Shown here piece after piece: positions 32,716 to 33,729 of a DNA stretch of 33,729 nucleotides. The notes under the pieces are model-generated. The model saw nothing but the letters and a program-made list of their open reading frames with translations. It was not told where the DNA came from and ran no database searches. Made by a program: the position numbers and the translations under genes. Position 1 is the first letter of the stretch; each line of letters begins with the position of its first letter. Source of the DNA: Roseovarius gaetbuli. Lineage in GTDB: Bacteria; Pseudomonadota; Alphaproteobacteria; Rhodobacterales; Rhodobacteraceae. Location of the stretch: contig NZ_FWFJ01000044.1 in assembly GCF_900172365.1 (NCBI RefSeq), positions 1-33,729 of the forward strand. Reading direction: 5' to 3'.

Positions 32716-33543
32716 TCATTCACAGCTGCCGTCGGGTAGGTAGCCAAACTCTTCCATAAGAGGTGCGCAGACCTCGTTGACCACTTCGCGAATATGTGGG
32801 GACAGAGGAGACAGACGGCTCGAGAGGTCGATCTTGCCGTGATATTTGGGTGAATACCATGGATCAGCCTGCTCTTCGGCCGTGGTCTCGTGGCCGTCCT
32901 CTTTCCAGATGTTGTCCGGGTTGATCCCCGGCATTCCCGTGAATTCGCGCAATGCCTGGATTGTCTCGGGTTCGTTCAGATCCTCGTAGCGCAGACACAT
33001 CAATACACCTTCGAGAATGGGATCATCGATGTGGGCATAACTGTTAAGATAATCATGGGCCGCAAAATGGATCAGCTCGTCGTCAAATTCATTCCCCTCG
33101 CGCTCGACCACCTCTTGCAGGGAGCGCATAACGTTATGGGGGTGGCGCAACACGGTGACGTATTGCGACGGCCAGCCGAGGACCTCCCGCATCATCGGAA
33201 AATACGGCGTCAGCAACGGGTCCTTGACGCACAGCACACGCGGATAGGCCAGCACCCGCGCAATATAGGTCAGCTGCATGGTGACCAGCTTGCGGATGTG
33301 CAGCTTGAAGTGCTCGGGCTCGCGAAAGAACCCGCTTGTATGACCCTGCCATTTCTCAATGCCGACACCATAGGATTCCAGAACCGGCCGCACATAACTG
33401 ATCTCGGGGTGATAGCGGTTGGCTGCCGGAGCTGTACACAAAAGCGCATGGGTCACGCTGGTTCCCGACCGCGGTGCGCCGCCTACAAAAACGACTTTAC
33501 TTGGTGGATCGCCTTCAGGCGGAATAACAGGCTGTTGGGTCAT
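32716..33543 (-). CDS. Sulfotransferase family protein
   Basis: 275 aa. Near the N-terminus VVFVGGAPRSGTSVTHALL is the 5'-PAPS-binding loop, and VTVLRHPHNVMRSLQEVVER is the 3'-phosphate-binding motif (R...S). These define the PAPS-dependent sulfotransferase fold. There is no signal peptide or membrane helix, so cytosolic. In a polysaccharide region the acceptor is probably a glycan or its lipid-linked precursor, though sulfotransferase-fold proteins of this class in Rhodobacterales are often unassigned. ATG 33543 is taken as start; no strong ribosome-binding site is visible. It may be co-transcribed with the RTX gene downstream. Confidence 0.85.
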   Translation of the reverse strand: MTQQPVIPPEGDPPSKVVFVGGAPRSGTSVTHALLCTAPAANRYHPEISYVRPVLESYGVGIEKWQGHTSGFFREPEHFKLHIRKLVTMQLTYIARVLAYPRVLCVKDPLLTPYFPMMREVLGWPSQYVTVLRHPHNVMRSLQEVVEREGNEFDDELIHFAAHDYLNSYAHIDDPILEGVLMCLRYEDLNEPETIQALREFTGMPGINPDNIWKEDGHETTAEEQADPWYSPKYHGKIDLSSRLSPLSPHIREVVNEVCAPLMEEFGYLPDGSCE

Positions 33544-33629
33544 GGCTGGACATCCTCAAATTACATCGCGGAATTTAGGCTCTGGCAAACCGATTGACCA
33601 GCCCCATGGCGCTCGGCCTTTGAGCTTTT

Positions 33630-33729
33630 TCACGCGTTTCGCACGAGGTGTTCCAGGGCTTTTTGCATGGCTTTGGAGTGCTGGGGGCTGTCGACGAAGA
33701 CGGGATTGCGGGCGGCTTGTTTCAGGCGG
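33630..33729 (-). CDS. C-terminal end of a gene running off the right edge
   Basis: The last 32 codons of a minus-strand frame ending TGA at 33630, reading RLKQAARNPVFVDSP then QHSKAMQKALEHLVRNA. It is in the same orientation as the sulfotransferase and 86 bases upstream of it. Too little is visible to name a family. Confidence 0.5.
   Translation of the reverse strand, partial: RLKQAARNPVFVDSPQHSKAMQKALEHLVRNA

Overview
The window looks like a chromosomal or plasmid segment of a marine alphaproteobacterium of the Rhodobacterales (Roseobacter group). This rests on high-GC codon use, a DUF2793 protein, PPGLAKK-type secreted proteins, a DUF3309-type mini-protein and the gene families present. 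No replication, partition, rRNA or tRNA gene is visible, so chromosome and plasmid cannot be told apart. Rhamnose-operon 'biofilm plasmids' are known in roseobacters and are a reasonable comparison.

Layout. (1) 1-12.0 kb is a surface-polysaccharide locus. It holds a small family-2 glycosyltransferase, a DUF2793 spike/fibre-like protein with a small partner, an 838-aa two-domain glycosyltransferase, a Kps-type ABC exporter (permease on the minus strand; KpsE-like and KpsT-like genes on the plus strand, divergent from it) and a complete tightly packed rmlC-B-D-A (rfbCBDA) operon making dTDP-L-rhamnose. The left edge cuts the start of an IS481-like transposase, and a short C-terminal scrap of the same transposase type lies at about 12.43-12.52 kb just beyond the rhamnose operon. 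(2) 12.8-15.9 kb holds two secreted proteins of unknown function, one followed by a textbook terminator, and an AI-2E-family membrane protein. (3) 16.1-23.05 kb is an envelope/stress island of mostly small proteins: GlsB/YeaQ, a holin-X-like membrane protein, DUF883/ElaB, a cupin, an OmpA lipoprotein, a large TolA-like OmpA protein, CsbD, a 46-aa one-helix protein, a DUF3309-like protein, a Crp/Fnr regulator and a 78-aa soluble protein. (4) 23.3-23.66 kb is the 3' end of an IS3-family element; its terminus interrupts an open frame on the opposite strand. (5) 23.66-29.54 kb, all on the minus strand, is an unusual set: 770-aa two-domain glycosyltransferase, hexapeptide-repeat acyltransferase, acyl carrier protein, short acyl-adenylating enzyme, SDR oxidoreductase and the truncated last frame. 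(6) 29.7-33.7 kb holds a 948-aa RTX-type secreted Ca-binding protein with a near-identical 270-bp internal duplication, a sulfotransferase and the end of one more gene.

Working together (inference): regions 1, 5 and 6 read as a glycan factory. It would make rhamnose donors, assemble and export a polysaccharide through the ABC route, and decorate glycans with acyl and sulfate groups. The RTX protein, and possibly the DUF2793 protein, would act at the cell surface or in the matrix. The adenylation enzyme/ACP/SDR/hexapeptide-transferase set is the best candidate for something undescribed: a dedicated ACP-bound acyl donor pathway for sugar N- or O-acylation. Start codons below were chosen by ribosome-binding site and family N-terminus, so several are shorter than the longest open frame.
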